Shown here: piece after piece, positions 62,296 through 64,000 of the stretch | How positions within the stretch are numbered: position 1 is the stretch's first letter | Layout of the letters: each line of letters opens with the position of its first letter | Source of the DNA: Aliidongia dinghuensis | GTDB taxonomy: Bacteria > Pseudomonadota > Alphaproteobacteria > ATCC43930 > CGMCC-115725 | Assembly: GCF_014643535.1 (NCBI RefSeq) | Contig: NZ_BMJQ01000005.1 | Span: forward strand, 62,001 to 126,000 | Length of the DNA: 64,000 bases | Direction: 5' to 3' | Translations under genes and position numbers: made by a program | Notes under the pieces: model-generated | The model's database searches: none | The model's input: the letters and a program-made list of their open reading frames with translations, nothing else | What the model was told of the DNA's origin: nothing

Positions 62296-63702
62296 ATGCG
62301 CCGCACCGCAGGCTCCATCCTCGCGACGGCCGTAGCCGTCGCCCTGCTCGGCATGTTTCCGCGCGCCGGTCAGGCCGCACCGCTGTTCGGCGAGAGCGAG
62401 TTCGCGCTGCCGAACGGGCTCGAGGTCGTGGTCGTGCCGAACCACCGCGCGCCCAACGTCACCCAGATGGTCTGGTACAAGGTGGGATCCGCCGACGAGG
62501 AGCGCGGCTGGTCGGGTGTCGCGCATTTCCTCGAACATCTCATGTTCAAGGGCACCAAGAATCTCAAGCCCAAGGAGTTCTCCGAGATCGTCGCGCGCAA
62601 CGGCGGCCAGGAGAACGCCTTCACCAGCTGGGACTATACCGCCTACTACCAGACCGTCGCGTCCGACCGCCTGCCGCTCGTCATGAAGCTCGAGGCCGAC
62701 CGGATGCACGATCTGGTCATCACCAACGAGCAATTGCTGCCGGAGCGCCAGGTCATCCTCGAGGAATGGCGCATGCGCATCGGCAATGTGCCGTCAGCCA
62801 CGCTCGACCAGCAGATCGAGGCGGCGCTCTACCTGAACCATCCCTACCGCATCCCGGTGCTGGGCTGGAGCGAGGAGATGGCGAAGCTCGACCTCGCCCA
62901 CGAGAGGCGCTTCTACGACACCTGGTACGCGCCCAACAATGCGGTGCTGGTCATCGCCGGGGATGTCACGGTCGAGGCGGCGAAGAAGCTCGCCCAGCAA
63001 TATTACGGGCCCATCCCGCGCAAGGCGGTGCCGGCGCGCCTCCGCCCGGTCGAGCCGCAGCGCGAGGCCAACACGACGGTGGAGCTCAAGAGTGCCCGGG
63101 TGCGCAATCCGGTGTGGAGCCGGGTCTACCTGGCGCCGAGCTACCACAGCGGCGAGACGCAATATGCCTACGCGCTCGAGGTGCTGGCCGAGGTGCTGGG
63201 CGGCGGCGCCAACAGCCGGCTGCACAAGGCACTGGTCATCGACCAGCAGATCGCGACCGGCGCCGGCGCCAGCTATGACCCGCAGCGGCTCGATCTCGGC
63301 AAGTTCAGCTACTATGTGAGCCCGCGCGTCGGCACGCCGATCGATGCCGCGGCCGAAGCAGCCGAGGCGGTCGTCGCGAAGACGGTCGCCGAGGGCGTCA
63401 CCGCCGACGAGGTCGAGCGCGCCAAGACTCGGCTCAAGAACGAAGTCCTCTATGCCAACGACAGCCTGTCGCAGCCGGCGAACGTCATCGGCCGGGCGCT
63501 CGCCACCGGGTCGAGCCTCGCCGATCTCGACGCCTGGCCGGACCGGATCGGCGCCGTCACGGTCGACGAGGTCAATGCCGCCGCCCATGCGGTGCTCGAG
63601 GGCAAGACGTCGGTGACCGCCCGCCTGCTGCCGGCGAAGCCGGGTGCCGGCGGACCGGAGAAGCCGCTGCCGCCCCAGAGCCTGCCGGAGCAGATCCGAT
63701 GA
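62296..63702 (+). CDS. Secreted M16 family zinc peptidase (active subunit)
   Basis: The 468-residue protein has a signal peptide (MRRTAGSILATAVAVALLGM, cleavage near GQA-A), the inverted zinc motif H-x-x-E-H in VAHFLEHLMFKGT and the downstream ligand Glu in the ENAFTSWDYT to EADRMHDLVI region. It is the active half of a periplasmic pitrilysin-like pair. GAAAGGCAGG precedes the ATG. Its stop overlaps the start of the next gene (ATGA). Confidence 0.93.
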   Translation: MRRTAGSILATAVAVALLGMFPRAGQAAPLFGESEFALPNGLEVVVVPNHRAPNVTQMVWYKVGSADEERGWSGVAHFLEHLMFKGTKNLKPKEFSEIVARNGGQENAFTSWDYTAYYQTVASDRLPLVMKLEADRMHDLVITNEQLLPERQVILEEWRMRIGNVPSATLDQQIEAALYLNHPYRIPVLGWSEEMAKLDLAHERRFYDTWYAPNNAVLVIAGDVTVEAAKKLAQQYYGPIPRKAVPARLRPVEPQREANTTVELKSARVRNPVWSRVYLAPSYHSGETQYAYALEVLAEVLGGGANSRLHKALVIDQQIATGAGASYDPQRLDLGKFSYYVSPRVGTPIDAAAEAAEAVVAKTVAEGVTADEVERAKTRLKNEVLYANDSLSQPANVIGRALATGSSLADLDAWPDRIGAVTVDEVNAAAHAVLEGKTSVTARLLPAKPGAGGPEKPLPPQSLPEQIR

Positions 63703-64000
63703 GCCGCCGTCTTGCCTTCATCGGCCGGTCGCTCGCGGGGCTTGCGCTCGCCGCCCTCATCGCAGCTCGGCCGGCGCAGGCCGTCACGGTCGAACGGGTC
63801 GTGAGCCCGGGCGGCATCGAGGCGTGGCTGGTCGAGGATCATAGCCAGAAGGTGATCAGCCTCAGCTACGCCTTCCACACCGGTGCCGCGAACGACCCGG
63901 CCGACAAGACAGGCTTGACCGAATTCGTCGCCTCGACCCTGGACGAGGGCGCCGGCGATCTCGATTCCGCGGCATTCCAGGGCCGGCTCGAGGACCTGTC
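63699..64000 (+). CDS. M16 peptidase paralogue, inactive partner, runs off the window
   Basis: The first 100 residues include a signal peptide (MSRRLAFIGRSLAGLALAAL, cleavage near AQA-V). The position of the zinc motif reads TGLTEFVASTLDEGAG, so the H-x-x-E-H ligands are missing. Coupled by ATGA overlap to the active M16 peptidase, with which it should form a heterodimer. Confidence 0.85.
   Translation, partial: MSRRLAFIGRSLAGLALAALIAARPAQAVTVERVVSPGGIEAWLVEDHSQKVISLSYAFHTGAANDPADKTGLTEFVASTLDEGAGDLDSAAFQGRLEDL

Overview
The window is dense, GC-rich DNA that reads as the chromosome of an alphaproteobacterium, most likely a member of Rhodospirillales. Signs of this are the ileS / BamF-type (DUF3035) lipoprotein / tandem M16 peptidase block at the right end, a BkdR-controlled branched-chain 2-oxoacid dehydrogenase operon, an ECF sigma/anti-sigma pair of alphaproteobacterial style, and several families of tripartite or solute-binding importers. 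No rRNA, tRNA, CRISPR or insertion sequence was seen.

Layout. 1-12.7 kb: acyl-CoA metabolism (NDP-forming acyl-CoA synthetase, SCP2-like thiolase with its OB-fold partner, pirin, a crotonase without the usual glutamates, a CaiB-type CoA transferase), an ABC importer of the ferric/anion type, an FCD GntR regulator, an OFA-like MFS carrier and a GcvA-like LysR regulator. 12.7-20.7 kb: a hybrid histidine kinase, a sugar-nucleotide epimerase, a DHA2 efflux pump, an orphan molybdopterin hydroxylase large subunit and a zeta-like GST. 20.9-27.6 kb: a TetR regulator facing a complete RND efflux operon (lipoprotein adaptor, HAE1 pump, NodT-type outer-membrane factor), with several copies of a TACCGAYCGGTA box between them. 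27.7-32.3 kb: DUF1993, ECF sigma/anti-sigma, a YVTN propeller with DUF305, and a VapBC module. 32.3-38 kb: the bkd operon (E1a, E1b, E2, E3) and divergent BkdR. 38.1-42.5 kb: a receiver / CheC / hybrid-kinase trio and a TetA-like MFS pump. 42.5-48.1 kb: a TRAP importer (fused DctQM plus DctP), an SMP-30 lactonase, a GntR regulator and an atypical AroE paralogue, linked by a shared operator. 48.2-58.1 kb: HisE, then a 2-aminoethylphosphonate locus (TIGR03364-type FAD oxidoreductase, PhnX hydrolase, PhnSTUV-type importer). 58.6 kb to the end: ileS, BamF-like lipoprotein and two M16 peptidases, the second incomplete.

The most notable finding lies inside the phosphonate locus. At 51551-54245 two divergent, sequence-atypical cytochrome P450 genes flank a 29-codon gene (52834-52923, minus strand) with a strong ribosome binding site. 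Its product has a basic, helix-prone N-terminal half and an aromatic C-terminus ending PYHWYQYSNL. This is the architecture of P450-modified RiPPs (biaryl- or cyclophane-crosslinked peptides such as the cittilin, tryptorubin/atropopeptide and biarylitide families), but as a two-P450 cassette in an alphaproteobacterium. A hairpin sits between the precursor and its P450, and an AT-rich bidirectional promoter region separates the two arms. The small gene is easy for automated annotation to miss.

Regulatory DNA is unusually legible: perfect or near-perfect palindromes lie in front of pirin, the FCD GntR/CaiB pair, the DHA2 pump, the RND operon, VapBC and the TRAP operon. A family of REP-like hairpins (core CTCTCCGCCCC) sits in several intergenic gaps.
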